A stretch of 64,000 nt of DNA from Fen-999 sp044220545 (GCA_044220545.1 JBGAQX010000029.1:35448-99447), one strand, 5' to 3'. Numbered from the stretch's first letter, positions 1-8,908 are shown. Notes: generated from the letters alone by a model not told the origin. Translations and numbers: made by a program.

Positions 1-1283
1 TGATCGGCCGCCAGCCGGACCGCCGCGTCGAGATCGGCGGCCGTCAGCACCGGCACGCCGCAACCCGCGATCGCGGCACCGATGGCCGGGCCGTCGCGGC
101 CGATCAGGATCGCCGCGCGCGCATGGCGCGCCACCGCCTCCTTCAAAGGCGAAAAATCCTGCCCCTTGCCGTCGCCACCCAGAATCACGACCACCTTGCG
201 GCCCAGGCCTTTGAGCGCCGCCTCGGTGGCACCAACGTTGGTGCCCTTGGAATCGTCGAAGAAGGCGATGCCGTCGATGTCGGCGACGTGCTCGACGCGA
301 TGCGGCAGGCCGCGAAACTCGCGCAGGGCGGGCAGCAGGGCCGGCGCGTCGAGGCCGATGCCGGCGCACAGGGCCAACGCGGCCATCGCGTTGGCGGCGT
401 TGTGCAGGCCGGCCAGGCCCGCCGATCGCAGGTCGCGCACCGGCAGCAGAAACCGGTCGCCACGCACCAGCCAGGGCTCGCCGCGATTCTCGCGCAGACC
501 GAAATCGGCTTCGTCGCCCGGCGCATCGAGGCCGAAGGTGATCAGCCGCCGGCCGGCGCGGGCCATGCGCCTGACCCGCGGGTCGGCGCGGTTCAGAATC
601 TGCGCGCCGTCGCCCGCGAATACGCGCGCCTTGGCCGCCGCATAGTCGTCGAGGTCGATGTAGCGATCGAGGTGATCGTCGCTGATATTCAGCACGGTCG
701 CGGCGTCGGCGTTCAGCGAGTCCAGCGTTTCCAGTTGGAAGCTGGACAACTCCAGCACCCAGACCTCGGGCAGCCGGCCCTCGTCCTGGCAGGCCATCAG
801 GGCGGCCAGGGCGGCGGGTGAGATATTGCCGGCCACGCCGGTGGTGCGTCCGGCGGCCCGGCATAGATGTCCGGTCAGCGCCGTCGTGGTGGTCTTGCCG
901 TTGGTGCCGGTGATGGCGATCACCCGCGTCCGGTGGCGCACGCCCAGCGAGTCGAGGCCCCAGGCGAACAACTCGATCTCGCCGACCACCGGAATGCCCT
1001 GGGCCCGGGCATGGATCACCGCCAGCACTCCGGAGGACAGGCCGGGCGAAATGACCAGCAGATCAACGGCGCTCAGCAGTTGCTTGTCGAAATTCTCGTT
1101 CAGCGGTCCGGCCACGAATCCCGCCGATGGCACGGCGCGGCGCAATTCACCGAGATAGGGCGGTTCCGTCCGCGTGTCCATCACCCGCACGGCGGCCCCC
1201 TGCCGCGCGCACCAGCGCGCGCAGGCCAGGCCGGATTCGCCGAGGCCAAGAACGAGGATCTGTTTGCCGGCGAGTTCCATCAT
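1..1283 (-). CDS. murD: UDP-N-acetylmuramoylalanine--D-glutamate ligase (3' end outside window)
   Basis: Cytoplasmic Mur ligase that adds D-Glu to UDP-MurNAc-L-Ala in peptidoglycan precursor synthesis. Translation of the minus strand begins MMELAGKQILVLGLGESG, a nucleotide-binding fold, followed by the Mur ligase ATP loop GTNGKTTTT and the LELSSFQLE segment typical of MurD. The reading frame is open to the left edge, so the C-terminus is missing. The ATG at 1283 overlaps the mraY stop (ATGA), so translational coupling in the dcw operon is likely; an in-frame ATG directly follows at 1280. Identification is secure from motifs and gene order. Confidence 0.95.
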   Translation of the reverse strand, partial: MMELAGKQILVLGLGESGLACARWCARQGAAVRVMDTRTEPPYLGELRRAVPSAGFVAGPLNENFDKQLLSAVDLLVISPGLSSGVLAVIHARAQGIPVVGEIELFAWGLDSLGVRHRTRVIAITGTNGKTTTTALTGHLCRAAGRTTGVAGNISPAALAALMACQDEGRLPEVWVLELSSFQLETLDSLNADAATVLNISDDHLDRYIDLDDYAAAKARVFAGDGAQILNRADPRVRRMARAGRRLITFGLDAPGDEADFGLRENRGEPWLVRGDRFLLPVRDLRSAGLAGLHNAANAMAALALCAGIGLDAPALLPALREFRGLPHRVEHVADIDGIAFFDDSKGTNVGATEAALKGLGRKVVVILGGDGKGQDFSPLKEAVARHARAAILIGRDGPAIGAAIAGCGVPVLTAADLDAAVRLAAD

Positions 1284-2449
1284 CTGATCTTCAGCGTGGA
1301 CAGGCCGAACAGCACCAGCAGGATGGTGATGATCCAGAAGCGCACCACCACCTGCGTTTCCTTCCAGCCGCCCTGCTCGAAGTGATGGTGTAGCGGCGCC
1401 ATGCGCAGGATGCGGCGCCCCTCGCCATAGCGCTTCTTGGTGTACTTGAACCAGCCGACCTGGAGCATCACCGACAGGGTCTCGGCGACGAAGACGCCGC
1501 CCATGATGAACAACACGATCTCCTGGCGCACGATGACGGCCACCGTGCCCAGCGCGGCACCAAGCGCCAGCGCGCCGACATCGCCCATGAACACCTCGGC
1601 GGGATAGGCGTTGAACCAGAGGAAGCCGAGGCCCGCACCCGCCAGGGCGCCGCAGAACACCATCAGTTCGCCGGCGCCGGGGATGTACGGAATCAGCAGG
1701 TACTTGGAGAACACGGCGTGACCGGTCACGTAGGCGAACAAGCCGAGGGCCGCGCCGACCATCACGGTGGGCATGATGGCCAGGCCATCGAGGCCGTCGG
1801 TCAGATTGACCGCGTTGCTGGTGCCGACGATGACCAGGTAGGTGAGGGTTATGAAGCCGAAGATGCCCACCGGATAGGACACCTCCTTGAAGAAGGGCAC
1901 GATCAGGTTGGCCTTGGCCGGCAACTCGAGGGTGAAGCCGCTGCCGACCCACTGGAAGAACAGGCGCAGCACTTTTTCGTTGTCCGGCGCGGAGATCGAG
2001 AAGACGATGTAGACGGCCGCGCCGATGCCGATCACGGATTGCCAGAAGAACTTGGCGCGCGCGGACAGCCCATCCGGGTTGCGGTACACCACCTTGCGCC
2101 AGTCGTCGACCCAGCCGACCGCGCCGTAGCCGAGGGTCACGATCAGCACCACCCAGACGAACCGGTTGCCGAGGTCCGCCCACAGCAAGGTCGAGACGCC
2201 GAGGGAGATCAGGATCAGCGCGCCGCCCATGGTCGGCGTGCCCGCCTTGATCAGGTGGGTCTGGGGGCCGTCGTCGCGCACCGACTGGCCGATCTTCTTC
2301 GCCGCCAGCCAGCGGATCAGCGCCGGTCCGAAGACGAAGGAGATGGTCAGCGCCGTCATGGTCGCCAGTACCGCCCGCAGCGTGATGTAGTTGAGGACAT
2401 TGAAGGCTCGGATGTCCTTCGCCAGCCACTGGGCCAACTCAAGCAGCAT
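1280..2449 (-). CDS. mraY: Phospho-N-acetylmuramoyl-pentapeptide transferase
   Basis: Integral membrane enzyme that transfers phospho-MurNAc-pentapeptide to undecaprenyl phosphate, forming lipid I. The 389-residue product has about ten hydrophobic segments, the catalytic NLTDGLDGLA motif, MGDVGALALG and the histidine-rich loop APLHHHFEQ characteristic of MraY. The start MLLELAQWLAKD is preferred over an upstream in-frame ATG at 2464 because MraY proteins begin this way. Its start lies 11 bases inside the end of murF and its stop overlaps murD, consistent with one operon. Confidence 0.96.
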   Translation of the reverse strand: MLLELAQWLAKDIRAFNVLNYITLRAVLATMTALTISFVFGPALIRWLAAKKIGQSVRDDGPQTHLIKAGTPTMGGALILISLGVSTLLWADLGNRFVWVVLIVTLGYGAVGWVDDWRKVVYRNPDGLSARAKFFWQSVIGIGAAVYIVFSISAPDNEKVLRLFFQWVGSGFTLELPAKANLIVPFFKEVSYPVGIFGFITLTYLVIVGTSNAVNLTDGLDGLAIMPTVMVGAALGLFAYVTGHAVFSKYLLIPYIPGAGELMVFCGALAGAGLGFLWFNAYPAEVFMGDVGALALGAALGTVAVIVRQEIVLFIMGGVFVAETLSVMLQVGWFKYTKKRYGEGRRILRMAPLHHHFEQGGWKETQVVVRFWIITILLVLFGLSTLKIR

Positions 2450-3824
2450 TCTGGTTCTCCACAATGGCGTCGACCACTTGCTCCATGCGCATGAAGCGCG
2501 AGCCCTTGACCAGCACCGTCACGTCCGGACCGAGCTCGGCCTTGAGCGTCGCCGTCAATTCCCCCGGCTTCGCGAAATGTTGCCCGCCGCCGCCGAAGTT
2601 GTGCGCCGCCGCCGCCGACAGAGCACCCAGGGCGAGGAGCCTTTCGATGCCGTGGCTCTTGGCGTAGCCGCCGATTTCGTCGTGGTACTGGCCGGCCGCC
2701 GCGCCCACCTCGCCCATGTCGCCCATGACGAAGATGCGTCGCCCGGGCAGATTGGCCAGTACGTCGATGGCCGCGCGCATCGAATCGGGATTGGCGTTGT
2801 AGGTGTCGTCGATGACCAGCGCGCCATGGAACCCGGCACGGCGCCGCAGGCGGCCCGGGATGCCGGCATAGCGGCTCAGCGCCTCGGCCACCGTTCCCAG
2901 GCTGACTCCGGCGGCCAGCGTGGCGGCGGCGGCGGCCAGGGCGTTGCGGACATTGTGCATACCGGGTGCCGGCAGATCGAATTCGACCGTGCCCTGCGGC
3001 GCCCGCAGTACGATCTCGCTGGCGAAGCCATGTGGCCTGGCCAGCGCCGTCACGTCGGCCGACTGGCCCAGGCCGAAGCCGACGATCGCCCTGCCGCCGG
3101 CCAACTCGCGCCAGACGTCGGCATGCGGATCATCGACATTGATGACGGCGACGCCGTTGTCGGACAAACCCTGGAATATCTCGCCCTTGGCACGCGCCAC
3201 GTCGGTCAGCGTGCCAAGGCCGGCCAGATGGGCGCGTTGGGCGTTGTTCACCAGCGCCACGGTCGGCCGCGCCAGGCCGGTCAGGTAGGCGATCTCGCCG
3301 GGGTGGTTCATGCCCATCTCGATCACGGCGGCGCGATGACCGGCGCTCAAACGCAGCAGCATCAGGGGCAGGCCAATGTCGTTGTTAAGGTTGCCGGTGG
3401 TGGCCAACACGGCTTCCACGGGTTCCAGGTCGTCGCGACGCTCGTGCTCGCGCAGGATGGCGGCGCACATTTCCTTGACCGTGGTCTTGCCGTTGCTGCC
3501 GGTGACGCCGATCAGCGGCAGGTCGAACTGGCGCCGCCAGTGGCCGGCCAGGCTGCCCAGCGCCCGGCGGGTGTCGGTCACATGCAGCAGCGGCAGACCC
3601 CGCCCGTGGTCGGCGGCCCAGGCATGATCGACCATGGCGGCGGCGGCGCCATGGGCCAGCACGTCGCGCACATAGTCGTGACCATCGAAGCGTTCGCCAC
3701 GCAGCGCGACGAACAGTTCGCCGACGGCGACCGTGCGCGAGTCGGTCGAGACGCCGACGAACGGGTGGCCTTCCGCACTGGCGGTGCCGCCGGTGGCTTG
3801 CGCCGCTTCGAAGAGATCCATCAT
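2439..3824 (-). CDS. murF: UDP-N-acetylmuramoyl-tripeptide--D-alanyl-D-alanine ligase
   Basis: Cytoplasmic Mur ligase that adds D-Ala-D-Ala to UDP-MurNAc-tripeptide. The 461-residue product carries the ATP loop GVTGSNGKTTVKEM, the IEMGMNHPGEI segment and a C-terminal domain with DDTYNANPDSM, all typical of MurF. The frame stays open far upstream, but the MurF start MMDLFEAAQ at 3824 overlaps the murE stop as ATGA, which sets the start. It sits between murE and mraY as usual in proteobacterial dcw clusters. Confidence 0.95.
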   Translation of the reverse strand: MMDLFEAAQATGGTASAEGHPFVGVSTDSRTVAVGELFVALRGERFDGHDYVRDVLAHGAAAAMVDHAWAADHGRGLPLLHVTDTRRALGSLAGHWRRQFDLPLIGVTGSNGKTTVKEMCAAILREHERRDDLEPVEAVLATTGNLNNDIGLPLMLLRLSAGHRAAVIEMGMNHPGEIAYLTGLARPTVALVNNAQRAHLAGLGTLTDVARAKGEIFQGLSDNGVAVINVDDPHADVWRELAGGRAIVGFGLGQSADVTALARPHGFASEIVLRAPQGTVEFDLPAPGMHNVRNALAAAAATLAAGVSLGTVAEALSRYAGIPGRLRRRAGFHGALVIDDTYNANPDSMRAAIDVLANLPGRRIFVMGDMGEVGAAAGQYHDEIGGYAKSHGIERLLALGALSAAAAHNFGGGGQHFAKPGELTATLKAELGPDVTVLVKGSRFMRMEQVVDAIVENQNAA

Positions 3825-5275
3825 GACAACATCTCCAGGGCATGCCGGGCTTGATCGAGATCCGAGAACGGCAGGCGCCGCCCGGCGACTTCCTGATAGG
3901 GCTCGTGTCCCTTGCCGGCGATCAGCACGACATCCGCGCCGGCGGCGCCGGAAACGGCGCCGCGAATGGCGGCGGCGCGATCGGGCTCGACCGTCGGCGG
4001 CTTCTTCATGCCGGCGAGGATGGCGTCGATGATCGCTTGCGGCTGCTCGCCGCGCGGGTTGTCGCTGGTCAGCCAGACACGATCGGCCAGGGCTTCGGCC
4101 AGGGCGCCCATCTGGGGCCGTTTGCCGGGATCGCGCTCGCCGCCGCAGCCGAAGACGCAGATCAGCTTGCCGCCGCGTGCCGCGGCCGTCTCGCGCAGAA
4201 CACCGAGCGCCTTCTCCAGCGCGTCCGGGGTATGCGCGTAGTCGATCACCACCAGGGGTCCGCCGGCGCCACCAACCGTCTGCATGCGCCCGGGCGGCGG
4301 CGCGATGCGCGGCAACACGGCGGCGATGTCGGCCAGGGATTCGTCGCCGGCCAGCAAGGCGCCGATCACGGCGAGCAGGTTGGCGGCGTTGAAGCGGCCC
4401 ACCACGGGTGCCGCGATGCGCACGCCGTCGAGCATGAAGCTCAGGCCGGCGCCGCTCATGCTCAGATCGCGGGCGACCAGCGTCCGGTCGCCGCCCTGGC
4501 GATCCGCCAGCGTGTAGCCGATGGTACGCACGCGGCCCGCCAGGTTCCGCGCCAGTCGCTCGCCGAAGGGATCGTCGAGATTCACCACCGCCGCGCCGAG
4601 GCCGGGCCAGGCGAACAAACGTTCCTTGGCGGCGCCGTAGGCGGCCATGTCGCCGTGGTACTCGAGATGGTCGCGGGTCAGGTTGGTGAATACCGCCACA
4701 TCGAAGTTGACGCCGGCGACGCGCTGCTGATCGAGGCCGATCGACGACACCTCGATGGCGCACGCCACCGCGCCCTGCTCGACGAAACCGGCCAGGGCCC
4801 GGTGCAGGGTGATCGAGTCCGGCGTGGTGTTCGGACTATCGACGAGCCGGCCCGGAAAACCGTTGCCGAGCGTGCCGATCACCGCGCAGGGACACTCGAA
4901 CAGAGCCATCGCCTGGGCGATCCACTGCGATACCGAAGTCTTGCCATTGGTGCCGGTCACCCCCGCCATCCAGAGTTGCTCGGAGGGGCGGCCGTAGACG
5001 AGATGGGCAAGTTCCCCGGCCCGGGCGGCCAGGCCTGGAACAGGCAGGACGGGCACGTTGGCGGCCAGCGCCACCCCCGGCTCGTACAACACCGCCGCCG
5101 CGCCACGGGCGACGGCGTCGCCGACGAAGGCTCGGCCGTCGCTGCGCTGGCCGGGCAGGGCGACGAACACGTCGCCGGGCCGCACGGCGCGGGAATCCGC
5201 GCACAGGCCGGCCGCCGTGACGCCGTGCGCGGCCAACTGCTCGAGGATGGCGGTGGCGGTCAGGGCGGCGTTCAT
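3821..5275 (-). CDS. murE: UDP-N-acetylmuramoyl-L-alanyl-D-glutamate--2,6-diaminopimelate ligase
   Basis: Adds meso-diaminopimelate to the muramyl dipeptide. The 484-residue protein has the ATP loop GVTGTNGKTSVSQW and, near the C-terminus, TSDNPRGE: the DNPR motif marks the meso-diaminopimelate enzymes rather than lysine-adding ones, so the wall is of Gram-negative type. The start MNAALTATAIL at 5275 overlaps the ftsI stop (ATGA); the longer open frame upstream is out-of-frame ftsI sequence. The fold (SRAVRPGDVFVALPG near the N-terminus) is shared with MurF, but the motif and position separate them. Confidence 0.95.
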   Translation of the reverse strand: MNAALTATAILEQLAAHGVTAAGLCADSRAVRPGDVFVALPGQRSDGRAFVGDAVARGAAAVLYEPGVALAANVPVLPVPGLAARAGELAHLVYGRPSEQLWMAGVTGTNGKTSVSQWIAQAMALFECPCAVIGTLGNGFPGRLVDSPNTTPDSITLHRALAGFVEQGAVACAIEVSSIGLDQQRVAGVNFDVAVFTNLTRDHLEYHGDMAAYGAAKERLFAWPGLGAAVVNLDDPFGERLARNLAGRVRTIGYTLADRQGGDRTLVARDLSMSGAGLSFMLDGVRIAAPVVGRFNAANLLAVIGALLAGDESLADIAAVLPRIAPPPGRMQTVGGAGGPLVVIDYAHTPDALEKALGVLRETAAARGGKLICVFGCGGERDPGKRPQMGALAEALADRVWLTSDNPRGEQPQAIIDAILAGMKKPPTVEPDRAAAIRGAVSGAAGADVVLIAGKGHEPYQEVAGRRLPFSDLDQARHALEMLS

Positions 5276-6990
5276 ACGCCCTCCTTCACCGCTTCGGCCA
5301 TCAGCACCGGCTTGAGTGGCGCGTCCTGCGGTACGCCCAGGGTGCGCAATGCGCCGGCCATGACCTGGGCGAACACCGGGGCGGCGACGTCGCCGCCGTA
5401 GTACTTGCCCGCCGACGGCTCGTCGATCATCACCGCCACCACCAGGCGCGGCTCCGAGGCGGGCGCGAAACCGATGAACGACGCGACATACTTGTCGCCG
5501 TAGCTGCCGCCATCGAGCTTGTGGGCGGTGCCGGTCTTGCCCGCCACGCGGTAGCCGGGAATCTGCGCCTTGGGCGCCGTGCCGCCCGGCTTGACGGCCA
5601 TTTCCAGCATGGTCCGCACCTCGCGCGCCGTCTGGCCGGAGAATACCGCCGCACCCGTCAGGGGCGGCGTTTCGACACGCGTCAACGACACCGGCAGCAG
5701 GTCGCCGTCGCGGGCGAAGGCCAGGTAGGCGCGGGCCAGTTGCATCAGGGTCACCGAGATGCCGTGGCCGTAGGACATGGTCGCCTGCTCGATCTGCCGC
5801 CAGGTCTTGGCCGGCCGCAGACGGCCGCCGACCTCGCCGGGAAAGCCGAGCTTGAGCGGTGTGCCGAAGCCAAGGCTGTTGAAGTTCTGCCACATGTCCT
5901 CGGGGCGGAACGACAGGGCAACCTTGGCCGCGCCGACATTGGAGGATTTCTGGATCACCTCGGCGAGCGTCAATATCCCGTGTACATGGGCGTCGTGGAT
6001 GGTGGCGGCGCCGATGCTGAGCTTGCCGGGCGCCGTCTGGATCGGCGTGTCGAAGCGATACTTGCCTTTCTCCAGGGCCAGCGCCGCCGTGAAGGGCTTG
6101 AAGGTCGAACCCGGCTCGAAGGTATCGGTGAAGGCGCGATTGCGCAGTTGCGCGCCGACCAGCCGGACGCGATTGTTGGGGTTGTAGGTGGGCGCATTGG
6201 CCAGGGCCAGCACTTCGCCGGTCTTGACATCCAGAACCACCACGCCGCCGGCCTTGGCCTTGTGCTCGGCGATGGCCTGCTTCAAGAGGCTGTGCGCCAG
6301 GTACTGGATCTTGGCGTCCAGCGCGAGAGTGACGTCCTTGCCCTCCTGCGGCGCGCGGATCGACTCGACGTCCTCGACGATCTGGCCGCGCCGGTCCTTG
6401 ATCACCCGTCGGCTGCCCGGCTTGCCAGTCAGGAGATCGTTCATCGCCAGTTCGACGCCCTCCTGACCCTCGTCGGCGACCCCGGTGAAACCCAGCATGT
6501 GCGCCATGACATCCCCGGACGGGTAGTAGCGGCGATATTCCTTCTGCTCGTGGATGCCGGGCAGGCGCAGGGTGGCGACCTTTTCGGCGACGTCGGGCGG
6601 AATCTGGCGCTTGACGAAGACGAAATCCTTGTCCGAGGCGAGCTTGCGGTTGAGCTCGCGCACATCCATCTCCAGCAATGCGGCCAGTTCCCGCGCCTGC
6701 GCCGGCGCCAGCCGGGCATCTTCGGGGATGGCCCAGATCGCCTTGACGGGTGTGGACACGGCCAGCACGTCGCCATGCCGGTCGAGAATGCGGCCGCGCG
6801 TGGCGGAGATTTCGATCACCCTTTCGTATCGCGACTCGCCCTTCTTTTGCAGGAAGTCGTTCTGGAACACCTGCAAGTAGAGCGAGCGACCGATAAGCGC
6901 GACAAAGCCCGCCAAGAGGGCGAATACCACCAGCCGCGAACGTAGCGGCGACAGCCGATGGGTCAGGATCGGGCTGTTGGCGAACTTCAT
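5272..6990 (-). CDS. ftsI: Peptidoglycan D,D-transpeptidase FtsI (penicillin-binding protein 3)
   Basis: Septal transpeptidase that crosslinks peptidoglycan during division. The 572-residue product starts with a short cytoplasmic tail and one transmembrane anchor (LVVFALLAGFVALIGRSLYL), then a pedestal domain and a transpeptidase domain with the three active-site motifs STFK, SSN and KTGT. Start MKFANSPILTHRL at 6990 overlaps the ftsL stop (ATGA); upstream in-frame sequence is out-of-frame ftsL. It belongs to the same division operon as ftsL and murE. Confidence 0.96.
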   Translation of the reverse strand: MKFANSPILTHRLSPLRSRLVVFALLAGFVALIGRSLYLQVFQNDFLQKKGESRYERVIEISATRGRILDRHGDVLAVSTPVKAIWAIPEDARLAPAQARELAALLEMDVRELNRKLASDKDFVFVKRQIPPDVAEKVATLRLPGIHEQKEYRRYYPSGDVMAHMLGFTGVADEGQEGVELAMNDLLTGKPGSRRVIKDRRGQIVEDVESIRAPQEGKDVTLALDAKIQYLAHSLLKQAIAEHKAKAGGVVVLDVKTGEVLALANAPTYNPNNRVRLVGAQLRNRAFTDTFEPGSTFKPFTAALALEKGKYRFDTPIQTAPGKLSIGAATIHDAHVHGILTLAEVIQKSSNVGAAKVALSFRPEDMWQNFNSLGFGTPLKLGFPGEVGGRLRPAKTWRQIEQATMSYGHGISVTLMQLARAYLAFARDGDLLPVSLTRVETPPLTGAAVFSGQTAREVRTMLEMAVKPGGTAPKAQIPGYRVAGKTGTAHKLDGGSYGDKYVASFIGFAPASEPRLVVAVMIDEPSAGKYYGGDVAAPVFAQVMAGALRTLGVPQDAPLKPVLMAEAVKEGV

Positions 6991-7256
6991 CTGGCGGCCG
7001 CCTCGATGGCAACCACGTGCGCCGGCGGCGGCGGCCGCATGCCGAGCTTGTCGCGGGCAATTCTTTCGATGCGCGCATGGCCGGCCCAGGTGCTCTGCTC
7101 CAACTGGAGTTGTCCCCACTCGACCTCGAGCTCGCGCATCCGGCTTTGCTCCCGCTCGAGGTCGGTGAACAGCTTGCGCGCGCGGTGGTTGGCGGCGACC
7201 GTTGATAGCGCGCAACACACGGCAATCAGCAACAGGAGCAGGTTCAGGCGCAACAT
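6987..7256 (-). CDS. ftsL: Cell division protein FtsL
   Basis: Small bitopic divisome protein of the FtsQLB complex. The 89-residue product has an N-terminal membrane segment (LNLLLLLIAVCCALSTV) followed by a periplasmic helical, coiled-coil-like stretch rich in Glu, Arg and Leu. The sequence is weakly conserved in the family, so the call rests on length, topology and its place between rsmH and ftsI. The stop overlaps ftsI by four bases; 19 bases separate it from rsmH upstream. Confidence 0.88.
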   Translation of the reverse strand: MLRLNLLLLLIAVCCALSTVAANHRARKLFTDLEREQSRMRELEVEWGQLQLEQSTWAGHARIERIARDKLGMRPPPPAHVVAIEAAAR

Positions 7257-7275
7257 GGTGTCGGCGGCAGTGGCG

Positions 7276-8151
7276 TCAGCATCGCTCGGCGACCCGCATC
7301 ACCGCGCTGCGGGCACGCGGATTGACGTCGACCTCCGCCACGCCGGGAAACACCGGCTTGCCCACCCGGCGCAGCGCGGGCGGCGGCAGTTCGGCCGCGC
7401 GCACCGGCAGACGATCGGGAAGGCGGCCCGGCTGACTCTCATCGCGCAGGAAGCGTTTGACAATGCGGTCTTCCAGTGAATGGAAGCTGATCACGACCAG
7501 CCGTCCTCCGGAAACCAGGCGCGCCACGCATTGGGGCAGGACTAGCGACAGTTCTTCAAGCTCCCGATTGACGTGAATCCGTAGAGCCTGAAAGCTGCGC
7601 GTCGCCGGGTGCTGGCCCGGTTCACGCGTGCGGACGGCCTTCTCCACGAGCGTGGCAAATTGTCCCGTGCTTGAAATACGGCATTCGACCCGAGCAGCAA
7701 CAACCGCCTTTGCAATCGCATGAGCAAACCGTTCTTCGCCATAGTCCCTGATCACCTTTTCTATCTCTCGTTGTTCGGCCCGGGCCAGAAAGTCGGCCGC
7801 GGTCTCCCCCTCGGTCGTATCCATGCGCATGTCCAGCGGCGCATCGAAACGAAAGCTCATGCCCCGTTCGGGCGTATCCAGTTGCGGCAGGCTGTCCAGC
7901 ACCTCGGCCAACCGGCCAAAGGCCGCGTGAACCAGCGTGAAGCGGGGATCGGTGATCGTTTGACCGTCCGCCACCGCCGCTGGATCGCGATCCAGCGCCA
8001 CCAGCCTGCCCGCCGCCCCCAGGCGCGCCAGGATTTCCCGGCTGTGGCCGCCACGCCCGAAGGTGGCATCGACATAGATGCCGTCCGGCCTGATCGCCAG
8101 CGCCGCGACCGCCTCCGGCAGCAGGACGCTGACATGCGCGCCCGCGCTCAC
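7276..8151 (-). CDS. rsmH: 16S rRNA (cytosine(1402)-N(4))-methyltransferase with an internal deletion
   Basis: RsmH methylates N4 of C1402 in 16S rRNA with S-adenosylmethionine. The start GTG at 8151 overlaps the mraZ stop. N-terminal motifs (HVSVLLPEAV, DATFGRGGHS), the middle (PLDMRMD), HPATRSFQALRI and VISFHSLEDRIVKRF are intact. However, between FGRLAEVL and PQLDTPERG the usual segment of about 17 residues, which carries the near-invariant DGxLLDLGVSS strand and loop, is absent. The gap is in frame, so the product is 291 residues against about 310-320 normally. That segment belongs to the methyltransferase core, so activity is doubtful. The rest of the gene shows no decay. Confidence 0.88.
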   Translation of the reverse strand: MSAGAHVSVLLPEAVAALAIRPDGIYVDATFGRGGHSREILARLGAAGRLVALDRDPAAVADGQTITDPRFTLVHAAFGRLAEVLDSLPQLDTPERGMSFRFDAPLDMRMDTTEGETAADFLARAEQREIEKVIRDYGEERFAHAIAKAVVAARVECRISSTGQFATLVEKAVRTREPGQHPATRSFQALRIHVNRELEELSLVLPQCVARLVSGGRLVVISFHSLEDRIVKRFLRDESQPGRLPDRLPVRAAELPPPALRRVGKPVFPGVAEVDVNPRARSAVMRVAERC

Positions 8152-8594
8152 AGCGCGAGGTTTTCCATGCCTGGCGGCAACAGCTTGTCGCCCAGGGCAA
8201 AGATTTCTTCCTGTTGTTGTTTCCAGCCGGCGGCCGACCACAGCTCGAAATGGCTGCCCTGGCCAATCAGCCAGACATCCTTCTCCAGCCCCGCGTATTG
8301 GCGCAGCTCCGGCGCCACCAGCAGGCGGCCGGCGGAATCCATCTCCAGGTCGACGGCAAAGCCGACCAGCAGACGACGCAACTTGGCGGATTGGGCTTCC
8401 AGGCTCGGTGCGGAGAGGATCTTGGCGCGAATCGGCTCCCAGGCCGGCGCCGGATAGAGCAACAGGCAGCGATGGGGATGGGCGGTCAGCACCAGATGAC
8501 CTTCGGCGGCCTTGGCCAGGGCGTCGCGATGGCGCGCCGGGATCGCCATGCGGCCCTTGGCATCCAGACTCAGCGATGTCGCCCCTTGGAACAT
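8148..8594 (-). CDS. mraZ: Transcriptional regulator MraZ
   Basis: DNA-binding protein of the SpoVT/AbrB type that controls the dcw cluster it heads. The 148-residue product contains two swapped-hairpin domains, visible from the repeated motifs DAKGRMAIP and DSAGRLLVAP. Start MFQGATSLSLD at 8594 is the family start; an upstream in-frame ATG at 8648 would lie within the operator. The stop overlaps rsmH. Three TGGGA-like repeats lie upstream, so autoregulation is likely. Confidence 0.95.
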   Translation of the reverse strand: MFQGATSLSLDAKGRMAIPARHRDALAKAAEGHLVLTAHPHRCLLLYPAPAWEPIRAKILSAPSLEAQSAKLRRLLVGFAVDLEMDSAGRLLVAPELRQYAGLEKDVWLIGQGSHFELWSAAGWKQQQEEIFALGDKLLPPGMENLAL

Positions 8595-8632
8595 CCATTC
8601 CCCCTTGATTCGAGGCGGAGAACACCAAGATT

Positions 8633-8657
8633 CTCCACTTCCTCCCACTTCCTCCCA
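8633..8657 (-). promoter_or_regulatory. MraZ-box operator of the dcw cluster
   Basis: On the minus strand three direct repeats with 10-base period are visible: TGGGA (8653-8657), TGGGA (8643-8647) and a degenerate TGGAG (8633-8637), each separated by the 5-base spacer GGAAG. MraZ is known to bind TGGGN repeats with 5-base spacers. The array begins at the -10 hexamer and continues into the transcribed leader, so bound MraZ would block RNA polymerase. Confidence 0.85.
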
Positions 8658-8685
8658 CTCTACGGAAGAAGAAATGGCCAGTCAA
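8657..8685 (-). promoter_or_regulatory. Promoter of the dcw cluster (Pmra)
   Basis: Minus-strand sigma70-like promoter: -35 TTGACT at 8685-8680, a 17-base spacer, and -10 TAGAGT at 8662-8657. It lies about 65 bases upstream of the mraZ start codon, and its -10 element overlaps the first MraZ box. The good match and ideal spacing support it; no transcript evidence is available. Confidence 0.75.
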
Positions 8686-8851
8686 GCAGGAAAAGGCGAA
8701 TTATTCTGTGCCGACAAGGACTTACGGCACATTTCAACAGGAAACGTGAAAAATATTTCCCCAAAAAATCAATGGGGATACGCGACTGATTGAAAGTGAA
8801 ATATGAGGAATTTGACGGCCACCAAGGCCGTCAGAGCAGCCGGCCATCCTG

Positions 8852-8889
8852 TTGCATTCGGACAAGACCGGTCTATATACTGGTCTATA
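8852..8889 (+). promoter_or_regulatory. Promoter and operator of the Phd/PIN toxin-antitoxin operon
   Basis: A plausible promoter has -35 TTGCAT (8852-8857), an 18-base spacer and -10 TATACT (8876-8881). The 8-base direct repeat GGTCTATA occurs at 8870-8877 and 8882-8889, with 12-base period, over and just downstream of the -10. Phd-family antitoxins repress their own operons through such repeats, so this is the likely operator. The assignment is an inference from position and repetition. Confidence 0.55.
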
Positions 8890-8908
8890 ACGTTATCGAG
8901 GTGTACCC

